A DNA stretch of 23,034 nucleotides from contig DIYV01000019.1 of the NCBI GenBank assembly GCA_002429165.1, positions 1-23,034 on the forward strand, written 5' to 3'. The first letter of the stretch is position 1; the number at the start of each line of letters is the position of its first letter. Shown here piece by piece: positions 22,133 through 23,034 of the stretch. The DNA comes from Gallionella sp. UBA6045 (GTDB lineage Bacteria; Pseudomonadota; Gammaproteobacteria; Burkholderiales; Gallionellaceae). The position numbers and the translations under genes are program-made. The notes below the pieces were generated by a model. It saw only the letters and a program-made list of their open reading frames with translations, ran no database searches and was not told the DNA's origin.

Positions 22133-23034
22133 ATGAATCGGATGTTGATCTCAGCAGCGCACAAGTCTTCCGGAAAAACGATGGTCAGCATAGGCTTGTG
22201 CGCCGCGTTGAGCAAACGCGGGCACGCGGTCCAGCCATTCAAGAAAGGCCCCGATTACATCGACCCGATGTGGCTTAGCCAGGCATCGGGGCGCGCCTGT
22301 CGCAACCTCGACTTGTACCTGATGGAACGCGACGACATCGTCGACACCTTCACGCGTCACAGCTCGGAAGTGAATCTGGTCGAGGGTAACAAGGGTTTGT
22401 ACGACGGTCTCGCACTGGATGGCAGCAACAGCAATGCAGCCTTGGCGAAACTGCTGGACCTGCCGGTGTTCCTGGTGATCGATGCGCGCGGCATGACGCG
22501 CGGGATCGCCCCGCTGATCCTCGGATACCAGGCATTCGACCGCGACGTCAATATTGCCGGTGTCATTCTCAATAATCTTGGCGGCAGCCGGCACGAAGCC
22601 AAGTTGCGCAGCGTCATCGAGCACTACACGGATGTGCCGGTAGTCGGTGCAGTCCATCACGACGAGCGGCTCAGCATCGTCGAACGGCATCTTGGACTGA
22701 TGCCCAGCAACGAGTCTCATGTTGCCACGGCCAAGATCAAACAGATCGGCGATGCCATCGCGGAACAGGTCGATCTGGACAAGTTGCTCGCGTTGTCGCA
22801 GAAGTTGCCATTGAATTTTCCGCACAAGGCCAGTGTGACTCCATTCCCTTGCGGAGACAAAGTACGCATCGGTATCGCACGCGACCGCGCTTTCGGGTTC
22901 TATTACGCCGATGACCTGGATGCACTCGAAGCGGCCGGGGCCGAGCTGGTGCCGTTCGATGCGTTGCGCGATGCCAATCTGCCTGAAGTAGATGCACTCT
23001 ACATCGGCGGCGGTTTCCCTGAAACCTGTGCCGC
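22133..23034 (+). CDS. dsrN: DsrN, sirohaem amidase of the cobyrinate a,c-diamide synthase type (5' part)
   Basis: An open frame runs from 22133 past the right edge for 300 codons with no stop. It begins MNRMLISAAHKSSGKT, where AHKSSGKT is the P-loop-like ATP site of the CbiA family; GPDYIDPMW, VEGNKGLYDGL and LGYQAF follow. It ends at YIGGGFPETCA, the start of the glutamine amidotransferase half. Known: DsrN converts sirohaem to the amidated form used by DsrAB. The start is uncertain: AGAGGA at 22109-22114 lies about 18 nt from the ATG at 22133, and a second ATG at 22142 is closer to no better site. Confidence 0.93.
   Translation, partial: MNRMLISAAHKSSGKTMVSIGLCAALSKRGHAVQPFKKGPDYIDPMWLSQASGRACRNLDLYLMERDDIVDTFTRHSSEVNLVEGNKGLYDGLALDGSNSNAALAKLLDLPVFLVIDARGMTRGIAPLILGYQAFDRDVNIAGVILNNLGGSRHEAKLRSVIEHYTDVPVVGAVHHDERLSIVERHLGLMPSNESHVATAKIKQIGDAIAEQVDLDKLLALSQKLPLNFPHKASVTPFPCGDKVRIGIARDRAFGFYYADDLDALEAAGAELVPFDALRDANLPEVDALYIGGGFPETCA

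Overview
The window reads as chromosomal DNA of a sulfur-oxidising betaproteobacterium. The order dsrABEFHCMKLJOPN, the protein character and the mid-GC coding bias fit Gallionellaceae, Thiobacillaceae or Sulfuricellaceae, but that placement is inference. Its core is a reverse-type (oxidative) dissimilatory sulfite reductase locus. dsrEFH, dsrL and dsrN are present and no dsrD is seen, as expected for an oxidiser.

Region 1 (1-3728): a partial minus-strand gene at the left edge, then an ECF sigma factor and its anti-sigma factor on the minus strand. Divergent from them are a secreted DsrE-family protein and an outer-membrane porin, ending at a strong terminator. The anti-sigma factor carries a C-terminal DsrE-like domain homologous to the divergently encoded secreted protein. 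Both directions have an identical ECF-type promoter (GGAAT, 17 nt, CGTCAT). This looks like a self-contained signalling system with a DsrE-fold sensor, and is my best candidate for something undescribed.

Region 2 (3729-5400): a secreted DUF302 protein, a structured MITE/REP-like element with 14-bp perfect inverted termini, and a DsbC-like periplasmic disulfide protein on the minus strand.

Region 3 (5400-7972): tusA and dsrE2 (cytoplasmic sulfur carriers), then a FadL/TodX-type outer-membrane channel and a terminator.

Region 4 (8006-11388, minus strand): a 74-aa unknown, a Cas6/Cmx6-like protein with no CRISPR array, a DsrC paralogue lacking both redox cysteines (RspA-like), a tandem TusA-TusA protein, a 198-aa unknown, a 140-bp hairpin repeat, and a TauD/TfdA-type dioxygenase.

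Region 5 (11389-23034): a divergent control region, then dsrA to dsrP and the 5' part of dsrN, tightly packed on the plus strand. The tusA and dsrA promoters share a tandem operator-like arrangement (two GGGT cores 23 bp apart, then 30 bp to the -10 box), which suggests one regulator for both.

Working model: persulfidic sulfur is passed through TusA, DsrE2 and DsrEFH to DsrC. The DsrC trisulfide chemistry is coupled to DsrAB, with DsrL handling NAD(P) electrons and DsrMKJOP linking to quinone and periplasm. DsrN amidates sirohaem for DsrAB. The flanking modules would supply uptake, periplasmic sulfur handling and regulation.
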